Assembly (NCBI GenBank): GCA_039105265.1
Contig: JAPFFF010000024.1
Location: forward strand, 310,001-374,000
From: Tritrichomonas musculus
Lineage: Eukaryota; Parabasalia; Tritrichomonadida; Tritrichomonadidae
Reading direction: 5' to 3'
Length of the DNA: 64,000 bases
A program made the position numbers and the translations under genes. The notes beneath the pieces were generated by a model. The model was not told the DNA's origin and did no database searches. It saw nothing but the letters and a program-made list of their open reading frames with translations. Of this stretch, positions 10,361 to 22,208 are shown piece by piece (position 1 is the stretch's first letter; each line of letters begins with the position of its first letter).

Positions 10361-11316
10361 ATCACGGTAAGAAGATACTTAAAAACAAAAAGCATTTGGA
10401 TTATTATTTGCATTTTTTGATTGAAACTAAGATTTAATTCTTTGATATGTTCCAAACCTGAGCCGTTGATAAATTCTTCAACAATATAAATTTGATTTTC
10501 TTTATTAATTGTTCCATAAAATTTTGGCAAAAATGAATAGTTTATTATTTCCAAATTTTTAATTTCTCTCTTTTGACAATTTATATCAGTTACTGAATTT
10601 ATCTTTTTGACAGAAGCCAAAGTTCCGGTTTCTATATGATAATATAATGCAACATTAGAAGTTTGGCTTAAATTTATCATCCTTAATTCTATAAACTCAT
10701 CTTCTTGAAAATTTTTGCTTTGTGGAATTACGTTTGAATGATTAAAATTAATACCTCGATTCATTGTAGGTATATAACTTTTTTTTATTAAGAATCCAGC
10801 AATACATTTATTAATAATATTCCAAAATTGCTTTATTTTTTTTTCGTAAGCATAACATATTTGAAATTTTCCTATAAAACTTAAAATTTCATTGCGAAAT
10901 ATTCTATAATTCTTTTGTATATTTTTTGGGTATTTATTGATGAATTTTGAATCATTTTGATCATTTGGGACACCACTAACAAAAGGTAAATTTACAAATA
11001 AAAATAATTTATTTAATATTGTAATATTTGATTTATGAATAATTAGTAAATGCTTTTCAAAACAAACTATATAATAATTATCATCAAATTGTGGAAATTG
11101 ATCAATTACTATTGCATTTGTTTCATTTATTTGTGGTGTTATTTCTTCATTATTATTATTAATAAAGAGTATATTGAATTGTTGAATAACTGGATCGAAT
11201 TTTTTGTTCACCATTTTAATATTTTTGTTGGAAAAGTATTTTTGAAACTCGTTGTAAATAGAAAACATATAAATAAATAATTTTTCATAATTTAAAATTT
11301 TCCCAAAAATTTTCAT
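10357..11316 (-). CDS. N-terminal domain and kinase N-lobe, start of a broken kinase-Sel1 gene
   Basis: The first ~210 residues are an unrecognised helical N-terminal domain typical of the trichomonad Sel1 kinases. A kinase N-lobe follows: ELRMINLSQTSNVALYYHIE, then LASVKKIN with the ATP-binding Lys, and hinge-like IYIVEEFINGSGLEHI. The frame ends in KYLLTVI exactly where the catalytic loop should start, and the loop itself lies in the next frame. The ATG at 11316 is the first start after an AT-rich spacer. The gene as a whole spans 11316 to 7489 on the minus strand with two frameshifts. Confidence 0.75.
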   Translation of the reverse strand: MKIFGKILNYEKLFIYMFSIYNEFQKYFSNKNIKMVNKKFDPVIQQFNILFINNNNEEITPQINETNAIVIDQFPQFDDNYYIVCFEKHLLIIHKSNITILNKLFLFVNLPFVSGVPNDQNDSKFINKYPKNIQKNYRIFRNEILSFIGKFQICYAYEKKIKQFWNIINKCIAGFLIKKSYIPTMNRGINFNHSNVIPQSKNFQEDEFIELRMINLSQTSNVALYYHIETGTLASVKKINSVTDINCQKREIKNLEIINYSFLPKFYGTINKENQIYIVEEFINGSGLEHIKELNLSFNQKMQIIIQMLFVFKYLLTVI

Positions 11317-12159
11317 AAAATTTCTTAATAAACTTTTATCAATTTTGACTTAGAAATTTTATTATAATTCTGTCAATTTTATTATTCAATTTTATTTTTT
11401 TAAAATTTTGGCTGAATTTGAAATATCTGTGGATAACAATAAAAAAAATTGATTTTTAAGTAATTTTTAATTTAAATTATAAAATATGATTTTTTATTTG
11501 ATTTTTATTATATGTAGGCTACTCATTTTTTTGAAGAGAAAAAAGTTATTTTTCTCAGTCAATTTTAAGAATTATTTTATTAATTCATAATATATTTATA
11601 TATATATCATTACAACAATATTTATCATAATTAAATGTGGTTTTATTCAATATTCATAAACTTTTTTTCTGCATTGTTAATTACAATATCACAAACAACA
11701 ATTGATAAATTTTAGCAACGATTACTTTTTAAAATCAATATTTGATTGAATATAATATATGCATAAATAAAATATGAAATCATTTGAGATTTAGCTTGAA
11801 AAAGTTAAAATAAGTATTAAATTTGAATTTTTTCTATATCAAATGTATATATATTAAATATCTTTATATTTTAAATTCTCTATCTTTTAGGCTACAATTT
11901 GATATATTTGGCCAAATATAACTGGACGAGTCACTTTTTGAACATGTTTGATTATTTAGCAATTGAAATTAAATAAAAACGTATTTTTTAATAATTTTTA
12001 GAAATTTCTCTTTTAAAAAAAGCAATCCACTTTTTTTTCCAATATATTAAGTAGATTGATAGTTGGTCGCCAGTAATAAACTTTGTTGTTTTTCCATTTT
12101 TCTTTTGAATCAAATTGTTTTTAATGAAAATAAACGGTCGTCAATAAATTTATCTTAAA
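11317..12159. other. AT-rich intergenic region, 5' flank of the kinase-Sel1 gene
   Basis: No open frame of protein-like composition, no inverted repeat pair and no RNA gene recognised. It should hold the promoter of the minus-strand kinase-Sel1 gene. Confidence 0.5.
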
Positions 12160-12522
12160 ATGAGTTTAAATCAGAGAGATAATAAAGAAAAAGAAAATTT
12201 TGAAAAACATTCCAAAGTAATTATTTAAATCAAGATCAATTTAATCAGACATTGCTTTATATATCATCTGAAGTGCAAAATGAGGATGATAACAAAACTG
12301 ATGCTTTTTCTTACCGAAATTTTGCTTTACAATCAAAAATGTATGATATGCTAAACCAAGTTCCTTATTCACTTTATGCGCTTTCAAATTCCATTTATGA
12401 AGTTTGCGTTGAATTTATAAGAGAATTCATTGCTACTATTTCTTCAGATTAGCCTTCTTTTGATAAAATAATAAAATATAAAGAAAATAATTCATTTTCA
12501 CTTAAAACAATGAACTCTTAAT
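12160..12522 (+). pseudogene. Small broken gene remnant, family unknown
   Basis: An ATG at 12160 opens a hydrophilic frame (MSLNQRDNKEKENFEKHSK). A frame change near 12225 leads into a protein-like stretch at 12252-12452 (SYRNFALQSKMYDMLNQ, YALSNSIYEVCVEFIREF). After that stop the same frame reads on as FDKIIKYKENNSFSLKT. The codon and residue pattern looks like real coding sequence, but I do not recognise a family. It may be a decayed fragment of a longer helical protein. Confidence 0.3.
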
Positions 12523-14127
12523 ATAGTATAAAAAAATTAACATTTAGAATTATAATTGATTTATTCATTGAAAAATCTATATACTTAATCAATTGATTTT
12601 GTATCAGGAATATTAGATGAATTTTTTTTAAAAAAAAAAAATTAATAATAATATAATAACAAATCATATTGATATCGTATTTCTTTCACAGCAATACGAT
12701 AAAGAAGTAAATTCAAAAAAGTGAAGAAGAATAACTATCTTATCATAAGCAAATTTTCCGAAGATAATGTTTTTTATACAATAAAAGGGGAACCGATTTG
12801 AGCTTTTCATCAAATTTGGATTTGTGATTTTTAAATATGATAAATAATTTTAATTTTCAATTCTAATGAAATGTTAATTAGTAATAAAAAAAATTTATCG
12901 TAGCAAAAAAAAGATATGATAAAAAAGATGTTTTTCATTCAAAAATTTAAACTTTTTGATACAAATCCTATTTTTTTTATTCAATTTTTATTTTTTATTC
13001 TCAAATGAATTCGAATAATATGTTTATATCTTTTTATTAAATAGAGTAATTATAAAAATATCATATAATAATACTTATATATATACTCTATTTATATATA
13101 ATAATTATTTTGATAAATTATTAAACTTAAAATAAGATATGCATTAAATATATAGTATCTGCATTTTAAGAAAAAAACGTTATTTAATGAGTAGATAACG
13201 TATTTTTTGTTTATTAAATGATCATTATTTTGATAAACAAAAAACATTTGTTAAAAAAAGAATAAGTAATTCAATTAAATATGCGTTTAAAACAATTATT
13301 TATTATTCGTTTACATTAAAATTTAATATTTCAAATAAATTATAATTAATTTTTCCAATTTTTGATTTTTAATTTGCAAATTTATTGTCCATTGAGTTGT
13401 ATAAGATGATATTGAATCTTTTAAATGCGGAAATAAGTGGATTTTGAAAAAGAATTATGCATATTTTAAATAACAATTCAATACTAAAGTTTATACAAAA
13501 GTTGGTTTTTTTCGAGTGAAACGAAATCATTGAACTGGAATATTAATTTTTCTGCATTTTCAGCCAAAACTGATAAATAATTCTTTAAAAAAATTAATAT
13601 TTCCAAATCTTATTATATATACAAAAAGTTGTTTCGGAAATATTCAATTTTTTGGAAAATAAAAAAGTAATAATTGAAAAAGTTTTGAAATAAAAATTAT
13701 TAACTTTCAAAACATAAAGATTTTATATCAAAAAGTTATTTGGAAATAGTTCAAATTTTTTTTTGAATAAACTTACTCAGAAATATTATATATTGAATTA
13801 TCTTTTTATTCCTACGATGAGTATTCTTTATTTATTCTCATTGAAATTAATATACTTATTTTTATAAATATATTAATTATGGATTACTTAATGTATTTCT
13901 ATGTGTCAAAAAACATTTAATTGTATAAAAAATCTTGAAATAAAAGATTATTAATATATATTTTATTCTATATATATTTTAGGTTCCATTATATATTTTA
14001 TATTATATAAATGTATTTTAAAATATTTTATATTTATTTGTATAACTTCATTTTTTTTAACAAAAAAAATTGAGGCAAAAATCCCCCTTTATACAATAAT
14101 AAAATTGAGAAGAAAAAGTGTTATCGG
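12523..14127. other. AT-rich intergenic region
   Basis: About 1.6 kb with runs of A and T and no convincing coding sequence, RNA gene or transposon ends. Confidence 0.5.
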
Positions 14128-14132
14128 TCATA
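14128..14132 (+). promoter_or_regulatory. Initiator-like site of the UBR-type E3 gene
   Basis: TCATA fits the trichomonad Initiator consensus TCA(+1)Y(T/A). The A at 14130 would give a 17-nt leader before the ATG at 14147, the short distance usual in this group. The upstream TTG at 14105 that keeps the frame open lies before this site, so the ATG is the better start. Confidence 0.45.
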
Positions 14133-14146
14133 TAGCCCAAAATAAA

Positions 14147-17100
14147 ATGGATCAAAGAGAAAAACAAGAAATTAACGTGCTGACACACGAAATTATTGAT
14201 GCTGTTTCGATAGATTCAAATGACTTTATAAAAATATTTGAGAAATTTCTTCTCAAAGATGAGAAAGAAACAACAATAAAAGAATATCTTATTAATCTTC
14301 AAGGAACCTTAAAGAAATGCACTTGCCAATTTTCATGGAGTACTGATCAATTAGTTATTCGATGCCTTGATTGTCAAAAATTTCAAAATTCATGTATATG
14401 TGTTGATTGTTATCTAAAAGGTAATCATAAAGGGCACCAAGTTTCCCTCATCCATTATAGTAATGGTTGTTGTGATTGTGGTGATTCTTCTTCATGGTCA
14501 CCATCTGGATTCTGCAAAGATCATAAAGGCCAAGAAGCAAATCCAGAATTAACTCAATTAAGCCGCCAAACGCGAATTAAAATAATATCAATATGTAAAG
14601 CCTGTTTTCATTACTGTCTTCAATATGCGCAAACCGATGTTAACAAATTCAATAATATAATATATTTTTTGGAGCAACTTGCATCACTCGGCGATGCAAC
14701 CCGTCGATGTGTTTGTATATCATTAAGCGAATCATTTGAATATATCGACTTATACAAGCGTTGTTTCAATTTTTCTAAAAAAAATACTGAAATTCTTCTC
14801 AAATTTTTTTCAAGTTTAGCAAACGACGAAGTTTTTCGTAACTATTTTTCATTGACTGTATATAAAAATTTACCAAATTTCATTAAAATAAATCAAGAAT
14901 TAGCTCTTAAATATGATGATATTAATAGTGCTCCCCTTTCTTCGGTTTATAGTCTTTTCTTTGAAACTTTTCACGCTTATCAAGAGGTTTCTTTGAAAAA
15001 AGTTATTTGTGAGAATTTGATCGATTGGAAGTCAATTTTCAATCAATCAATTGAATTAATTATTATTAATATTCCTACCGTTTTGAAAGAAAATTATATT
15101 GTTAATTCACTTTTGAATATGGCGCATTTAAGAATTATTAAACTTTTTAAATTGGCATTGAAAATTTTTGGTAACAAAAATGCTGATGTAATTGAATCAG
15201 TTGAAAATTTCTCTGAAATTTTAATTAAAAATGAGTTTTCGTATCCGTTTGTTCGTGCTTTGGATGAAAAACTCGATGATCCAAATGGAACTCAACGTGC
15301 TGCTTTTGATATTGTTTTTGCACTTTTTCACTTTGTTAAAATCATATCAAAAAGTGAGATTTATTCAATTAAACCTCTTTTTCTTCTGAAAAAGTTCCTC
15401 GATTCACCACTGGCTAAAGATAAAATCTTTACTGACGATAAAGATGTTTACTTTAAATCTGTGCTAGATAAAAATGTTTGCATCGCGCAGACTTTTGTTA
15501 CGCACATTCTTTCATTTTGCTGTTTGAATTTGAAAGAAAAAAAGTCGCTTTTTGAATATATTAAAGAAGTAGATGACGATGTTGAAACCTTTATTAAAAA
15601 ATGGTCTCTTTTACCCCTTCGTTGGTTGATTGCTTCTACGTTGAGCAATTTTGATTTGTTTGTTAGAAACACTTCTGGTGAAATTATTTCACTGACTTCA
15701 TTCAATTATAAGAAAAACATTCAATACAAATTTGTTCCAATTTTTTCACTTATTCAAAGTCTTCTTAAGATAACAAGTGATGTTGATAACTATTTATTAA
15801 TGATTATATCAATTTTTGGCATCAACAAAATTGATGAAAAAACTGATCAAGAAGATTTTGATGATGATAAAAAACGGTTAATTTTATTCAGCATTTTTCA
15901 TTTGATTTCATGTCTGATTTTCGACACAATGTGTGCTGAGAAGAATTATTTAACTATGCGTCGTTTAACCATCATTTCACAATTGATGATAAAGAACATG
16001 AATTTTCAAGAAATCAAATCAATTTGGTTCAAATCTTCTGATGAAAACTTCATTGATGATTTAAAGAGTTTCACATCAAGAATTCAAACAAAAAGTGGCA
16101 TTACATATCATTTAACCGATAGTTCTGAATGGCATCCGTTATTGCCTCATTTAACCACTAATTCTATCATTCCATTGATTCAAAACTTCATTGATGCAAA
16201 TCCAGACTCGTTCATCAATTTTCCAAAGCTTCCTGATGATTCGAAGCGGTTTTTATTCTCGCCAACTTTGTGGGCACTTGAATATCACATACTGAATCAC
16301 AAGTCCTGTAAAGATTACCAAATTGTTCATCAACTGATAATAAATGTGTTGGTTATCACATCGAACAATTCGGAAGAATATTACAAAGATAAAAAAGTCG
16401 ATTCCAATCCTGAAACTGTCATTTTTTATGAAAATTTCAATAGTTTGGTTGATCAATTGAAAAAGTTGACCTTTGATCAGTTTTTGAGGATAAAAATTAA
16501 AGATAAAAGTGATGTTCAAAAGTCAATGATTGATTTGATTAGAGAATTAGGAAATATTAGTATAGCCGTTTTTGAAAGAATGAATATCAAAAACACTTTT
16601 GAATCGTCTGAACAGAATCTACAAGACAAAGAAGAATTGAAGAAGAAGAAGAACCGCGAAAGAGCAGCCAAACTAAAGAAGCAAATAATGAATGATTATA
16701 ATAAAAAATTACAATCATTTCATTCAACTGAAACACTTTTAATGAAAACGGAAAAGATTAACAAATTAGAATGCTGCATTTGTCATCTTGAAAATGAGTC
16801 GGATTGTTTAGTTTATCCTGCATTAATTTTTAGTTCGCCACTTTCATCATATATAAAGTGGCGTTTTCATAATTCTAGACTTATTTCACCTAATGAAAAC
16901 AGCAGCATTTCTAATGATTATATAGACATTGAAAATATTCCAAGTCAGTTCAAAACATTCAATCAAATTCATATTTGTTTGCACCAAATTCATTCACAAT
17001 GCATTAAAGAAAAGTTTTACAATTGTCCAACCGATCGTTGTAAACGTAATTCATCACTTCCAATTGTATTTGATTGTAAGCAAGTTTTAAAAGATTCGCT

Positions 17101-18349
17101 TCGTAGAGAAGTTAATCGTTTTGTTAACGAAGCTTATAAATCTGATCTAAAATTTGCTATTTTTTCACTTGCTTCTGAAATTGAAATAATCGAAATGAGA
17201 CATCGTTCAAATCCAAATTGCTTAGATAAACTTTCTATCTCCGTTGCTCTGAGAAACATCTATTTGTGCATTTGGCACGCTTTTCATAACGATGCTGAAA
17301 AATTACTCTCAAATGACATATTTGAAAGCAGAAGAAAAATGATTTTCAAATTGGTTTCAAATGAGAAAAAATCATCTGATTGGAGCAATTTCAAGAAAAA
17401 TCATTCTAATATTCAAAATCTTCTTCCTGATTTTGATGAATCGATTTCAATTGAATTAAATGTTAACAAGATTTGTGAAGTCTTGAATCCTCTTGATGAA
17501 AAAAATAAACAAATTAATAATGAAGATAACATGACACCTTTAATGAAGTACATTTTATATTCAATGCAATTAGAAGAAGATAATAATAACAATAATTGTT
17601 TAAACATGAAAAGTTTCATGAACGGAAAAATTCTTCCATCATCAGTTAAGCAAAATGATTCATCAATTAAGACATCTAACGATCAAGAAATATTCTTTGA
17701 TGATTTTGATATTATTAAAGATCTTTCAAGTGAATATCAAAAGCTTCAATTTTTAAGATGTGCAGCTATTTTTGATCATTTTTCACGGAATAAAAAAATC
17801 ACAGATAAATCAAAAGAAGATTTCATTGATTGGGATATAATTCTTAGTTCATCATATCTTCAAAATTATTACATTAATGATAATAATTCTGATAAAATTA
17901 ATGTTGATATTGATGATGAATTGGCTTTACCAATGTTTTCATTAACTAAACTTCCAAAAACTTTTTTGGATTTCGTTCATCCTCCTTTTTCTGCTCCGAT
18001 CTTAAATTGTAACAGTGGAGATCTTGCAATTTGTCTTTTCACTGGGAAATTGATTTCATTAAAACCTGATATATTCAATTCAAAAGCAGTTCCACTTATT
18101 AACTACTTACAAGGGCAATTTAATAACTCGTTCTCTATTTTCATGAAATTAAATGGCGAAACGGCAACTCAAGTTTTTTTAGGAAATATACAATTTAATC
18201 TCATTATCGATATGCCATCTGTTTATGTTGATAATTTCGGTGATGATGACATTGGAATTAAAAGAGGATCTTTGCTGAATCTGAATGAAATTAAAGCTGA
18301 TGAAATAATTGACACAATACTTTCTGGTTCTTGGACAAATAAAATATAA
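14147..18349 (+). CDS. UBR-box E3 ubiquitin ligase (UBR1/2/3-like N-recognin)
   Basis: This intact 1,400-residue protein has a UBR-type zinc finger at about residues 57-128 (CTCQFSWSTDQLVIRC, CVDCYLKGNHKGH, GCCDCGDSSSW, GFCKDHKG). UBR boxes bind N-terminal degradation signals and the proteins attach ubiquitin to them. A charged helix at about 830-850 (EELKKKKNRERAAKLKKQ) precedes a RING-like Cys/His cluster at about 874-960 (CCICHLENESDC, ICLHQIHSQC, CPTDRC). An Asp/Asn-rich linker and a C-terminal domain follow (LPKTFLDFVHPPFS; CLFTGKLI), as in UBR autoinhibitory or winged-helix regions. It is shorter than animal UBR1 (~1,750). I chose the ATG at 14147 because the frame upstream begins only with TTG and an Initiator-like site lies between. 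No break is seen. Confidence 0.9.
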   Translation: MDQREKQEINVLTHEIIDAVSIDSNDFIKIFEKFLLKDEKETTIKEYLINLQGTLKKCTCQFSWSTDQLVIRCLDCQKFQNSCICVDCYLKGNHKGHQVSLIHYSNGCCDCGDSSSWSPSGFCKDHKGQEANPELTQLSRQTRIKIISICKACFHYCLQYAQTDVNKFNNIIYFLEQLASLGDATRRCVCISLSESFEYIDLYKRCFNFSKKNTEILLKFFSSLANDEVFRNYFSLTVYKNLPNFIKINQELALKYDDINSAPLSSVYSLFFETFHAYQEVSLKKVICENLIDWKSIFNQSIELIIINIPTVLKENYIVNSLLNMAHLRIIKLFKLALKIFGNKNADVIESVENFSEILIKNEFSYPFVRALDEKLDDPNGTQRAAFDIVFALFHFVKIISKSEIYSIKPLFLLKKFLDSPLAKDKIFTDDKDVYFKSVLDKNVCIAQTFVTHILSFCCLNLKEKKSLFEYIKEVDDDVETFIKKWSLLPLRWLIASTLSNFDLFVRNTSGEIISLTSFNYKKNIQYKFVPIFSLIQSLLKITSDVDNYLLMIISIFGINKIDEKTDQEDFDDDKKRLILFSIFHLISCLIFDTMCAEKNYLTMRRLTIISQLMIKNMNFQEIKSIWFKSSDENFIDDLKSFTSRIQTKSGITYHLTDSSEWHPLLPHLTTNSIIPLIQNFIDANPDSFINFPKLPDDSKRFLFSPTLWALEYHILNHKSCKDYQIVHQLIINVLVITSNNSEEYYKDKKVDSNPETVIFYENFNSLVDQLKKLTFDQFLRIKIKDKSDVQKSMIDLIRELGNISIAVFERMNIKNTFESSEQNLQDKEELKKKKNRERAAKLKKQIMNDYNKKLQSFHSTETLLMKTEKINKLECCICHLENESDCLVYPALIFSSPLSSYIKWRFHNSRLISPNENSSISNDYIDIENIPSQFKTFNQIHICLHQIHSQCIKEKFYNCPTDRCKRNSSLPIVFDCKQVLKDSLRREVNRFVNEAYKSDLKFAIFSLASEIEIIEMRHRSNPNCLDKLSISVALRNIYLCIWHAFHNDAEKLLSNDIFESRRKMIFKLVSNEKKSSDWSNFKKNHSNIQNLLPDFDESISIELNVNKICEVLNPLDEKNKQINNEDNMTPLMKYILYSMQLEEDNNNNNCLNMKSFMNGKILPSSVKQNDSSIKTSNDQEIFFDDFDIIKDLSSEYQKLQFLRCAAIFDHFSRNKKITDKSKEDFIDWDIILSSSYLQNYYINDNNSDKINVDIDDELALPMFSLTKLPKTFLDFVHPPFSAPILNCNSGDLAICLFTGKLISLKPDIFNSKAVPLINYLQGQFNNSFSIFMKLNGETATQVFLGNIQFNLIIDMPSVYVDNFGDDDIGIKRGSLLNLNEIKADEIIDTILSGSWTNKI

Positions 18350-18720
18350 ATAAATTTTTATTCATATGATTAATATTTCTTGTAATAACATGACTCTATT
18401 ATTAATATAAACAAATCTTGTTTTCAATTTTCGAATATCTCGATATTTTTTTATTATTATTAATGCATTTTTGAAGATAATTTTAATTTGATTTGATGAA
18501 CCACTTTTCAGGTAGAAAAATAAAGTTCAAATTACGAAGGCCATTTATCAATTCAAAAAAAAAATAGTTAAAAAAAAAAAAAAAAGAATAAAAAGGAAAT
18601 AAGTAAAATATAATAAAAAAGAAAATTAAAAGCTGTTATTTTATAATAACAATAAACTTTTTTTTCGCCGATCTCTATATGTTAATTATCTTCAAAAATA
18701 ATTATAAGAGATCTCTTATA
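18350..18720. other. Intergenic, with a palindromic transposon-end pair
   Basis: AT-rich 3' flank of the UBR gene. At 18658-18735 an inverted pair (TTTTTCGCCGATCTCTAT and its complement around a ~38-bp AT-rich loop) places a second end of the GAGATCGGCG family head to head with the left end of the transposon starting at 18721. It looks like a solo or truncated copy. Confidence 0.55.
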
Positions 18721-19632
18721 GAGATCGGCGAAAAAGGAATTTCCATATTTACAAAACTTTTTCATATCATTAAGATCCATATGTTTTAAAAATCCATTTT
18801 TTTTCGAAAAGAAAAAGGTTTGTCTGTAAAAACATTTTTTTGTGAAATAATTTCTTCGTTTAAAAAATTTGTTTTCTTTTTAAAATGAAAAATACTTCTT
18901 AAAATGATCTTTTTTTTGCGAAATAATTTTCTTTTTTCAAAACACCAAGTCTTTTTTATATGAACAATTTTTTTTAATATAGATTTTCTTTTAAAAAAAA
19001 CAAGATCTTATAAATATATATTAGAGCTCGGAGAAAAAGGGATTTCCTTTTTGAAAATAAAGAATTATATTTATAAAACATATTTATTTTGATGTGTATA
19101 AGTTATATCTGAAAGCATACACTTTTTCGAAAAAAAATTGTTTTTTAAAAAAAAAGTGACTTTTTTATAAAAAGGTTTATTTTTGAATATTTTTTTTTTA
19201 TAAAAAAAAAGCTTCTTTGCGAAAAGTTTTTGTGTGTGCAAAAAGTAAAATCATATCAATAAGTTTCGATCATTTCAAATAAAAAATTTAATTAAAATCA
19301 TAAATTCCTTTCGAAATATAAATTGATAGAAAAAATTTAGTTAACAAGAATTTCAAAGAATTATTTAATAAAAACATATATTTAGATATTATTCAAATCA
19401 TAAAGAATGATATTTGATGTATGAATTATAAAGTACTCGTAATCATTGCTTATGATCAAACTATATTCAAAATTTGAAGCATTCTAATGATATAGAAAAT
19501 ATCATTTGCTTCATTAAGCTGTGAGGCACTTTCCAATCTTGTTAAATGATGCTTTTGATGCAGACAGTTTAAATCTGGAATGAAAATAATAGTTTTGTCC
19601 TCAAAATGTAGTTTTTTCCACCAATTATAACG

Positions 19633-19666
<34 letters not shown>

Positions 19667-20679
19667 GAATAAATAACGTATTCAAAAATCAAAATCAAAT
19701 AATATATTTATAAGATCTTGTTTTTTTTAAAAGAAAATCTATATTAAAAAAAATTGTTCATATAAAAAAGACTTGGTGTTTTGAAAAAAGAAAATTATTT
19801 CGCAAAAAAAAGATCATTTTAAGAAGTATTTTTCATTTTAAAAAGAAAACAAATTTTTTAAACGAAAAAATTATTTCACAAAAAAATGTTTTTACAGACA
19901 AACATTTTTCTTTTCGAAAAAAAATGGATTTTTAAAACATATGGATCTTAATGATATGAAAAAGTTTTGTAAATATGGAAATTCCTTTTTCGCCGATCTC
20001 TATTATTTGATTTTGATTTTTGAATACGTTATTTATTCATATTAAAAAAAAAAAAAACGTTATAATTGGTGGAAAAAACTACATTTTGAGGACAAAACTA
20101 TTATTTTCATTCCCGATTTAAACTGTCTGCATCAAAAGCATCATTTAACAAGATTGGAAAGTGCCTCACAGCTTAATGAAGCAAATGATATTTTCTATAT
20201 CATTAGAATGCTTCAAATTTTGAATATAGTTTGATCATAAGCAATGATTACGAGTACTTTATAATTTAGACATAAAATATCATTCTTTATGATTTGAATA
20301 ATATCTAAATATATGTTTTTATTAAATGGAAAATATACAAAGAATTTCAAAGAATTATTTAATAAATTTTTTCTATCAATTTATATTTCGAAAGGAATTT
20401 ATGATTTTAATTAAATTTTTTATTTGAAATGATCGAAACTTATTGATATGATTTTACTTTTTGCACACACAAAAACTTTTCGCAAAGAAGCTTTTTTTTT
20501 ATAAAAAAAAAAATATTCAAAAATAAACCTTTTTATAAAAAAGTCACTTTTTTTTTAAAAAACAAATTTTTTTCGAAAAAGTGTATGCTTTCAGATATAA
20601 CTTATACACATCAAAATAAATATGTTTTATAAATATAATTCTTTATTTTCAAAAAGGAAATCCCTTTTTCTCCGAGCTC
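18721..20679. mobile_element. TA-flanked non-autonomous transposon (outer copy, split by its own kind)
   Basis: The left end is GAGATCGGCGAAAAAGG and the right end is the complement of GAGCTCGGAGAAAAAGG. TA borders both (18719-18720 and 20680-20681). The outer copy consists of 18721-19021 and 20003-20679, about 978 bp in total, the same length as the inner copy. The two halves are the reverse complement of the inner copy, so the outer element has the opposite orientation. No transposase is seen; the interior holds a homopolymer T/A run and AT-rich sequence. Confidence 0.75.
19024..20000. mobile_element. TA-flanked non-autonomous transposon (inner copy)
   Basis: This complete 977-bp copy runs from GAGCTCGGAGAAAAAGG to the complement of GAGATCGGCGAAAAAGG, bordered by TA at 19022-19023 and 20001-20002. 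It interrupts the outer copy in the reverse orientation. The two copies are nearly identical except for the homopolymer length (29 T at 19633-19661 against 14 A at 20044-20057) and small changes, so they are recent. It is non-coding as far as I can see. Confidence 0.75.
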
Positions 20680-20681
20680 TA

Positions 20682-22161
20682 TAGAATTTAATTAAGGATT
20701 TTCTTTGAAAACAAGTTATATAACATAATCATATTTGCTGAAGTGCTTAATATGAAATTATTTCTTTAATAATTAACTAATTTAGAATTTTTTGGCATAT
20801 TCCAAACAAAAAAGAGATATTTTTGGATAAATCATTTTCAATAAAGTGCTGGTGGATTAAAGACAGTAATGTTTTGAATTATTTCAGTAAGCAAAAAAGA
20901 GTCTTAATCTTTTGTTCAAGTTGGATTAAAAATCTTGAATTTATGAGCTGTTAATGCTTCCTTAGCCAAAAATGCTTACTGTTTAAAGTAAAACGTCGAC
21001 AATCTTTTCAATTATAAGTGATTTTTAAAGAGCTTTACTTTCAATTTTTGTATCAATTTTTGATTTTTAATTTAAAAATATCAATTATTGAGTTTAATTA
21101 AACTCAATTATATTTTTTTCATCTCCTATTCAAAATTGAAAGATTTTGCTTTTTTCTTTCAATTTTTTTTTTTATTCGGTTTTGCTATTTTTATTTTTTG
21201 TTTCAAGAAAAAGCAGCCAGAGACAAAACTTTATATTTGTCATTAGAGTAGGCAACAAAAAGATCAAATGCATTCATCTGTAGTAGCTAAGCTAGTCAGG
21301 GAGGTTTAAGGTTTCCATTTTAAACTATTCGCATGATTTAATAAAAATTTTCATTTTTATTCAAATTTTTTTTACTAATATAAATTGAATACTTTTGATT
21401 TTTAAAAAAAATACTTTTCATCCCCAGATAGCTACTTTTAAAATTAAAACCTCAAATAATCATTCAAAATATTGAATAAAAATATTCATTTTTTTTTCAA
21501 AAAATTGAATAAGAGATGAAAACAATTTAATTTGGTTTACTTCAACTTTCAATTTCATTGAAAAAAAATTAAATAGAACTAAAATAATCATCTTTGTATA
21601 TTCAATGAAATTGAAAATACTCTAAACAAAATATTATATAGATTGAATGAAGGGTAAAATCACCATTGCCAGTGGTGATTTTACCTTATACCCTAAATTA
21701 TTTTTGAATGAATTTATCCTTCATATACCCAAAATTATTTTTGAATGAATTTATTGAAAAAAAATTCAAAGATTTTCAATTAAACCATTCCAAAAAGCGT
21801 TTTTGCGGTTTTTAACTGTATACTATGTAAATCGTGAAATATTTGGATGGATTTTTTGGTAATAATTTATTATCTAAAGGAAGTAGGGGATTGATATACC
21901 ATAATTCAAAATTGTATGACCACAATCCGTAAATATTTTTGGTGTATGTAATGATAGCATTATTGCCGAATGATAAATTGAAAATTGCGCATCACTAAAT
22001 CAAACCATAAGAATTATATATTATAAAAGTTTTTTATAGATTTATAATTCATTTATCTTTTCTTTTACCAAAACAATTATCTAGCAAGGCTAAAATAATT
22101 CTTTCTTATGTTTCTTTATAATTTGAAATTTGCATCTTTTTCGAAATTAATGATATTCAAG

Positions 22162-22208
<47 letters not shown>

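Noticed and set aside
21215-21310. Possible tRNA-like boxes or a short exon with a CTACTACAG splice-like border
   Set aside because: TAGCTAAGCTAG resembles an A box, but no B box or cloverleaf follows, and a 24-codon minus-strand frame is too short to support.
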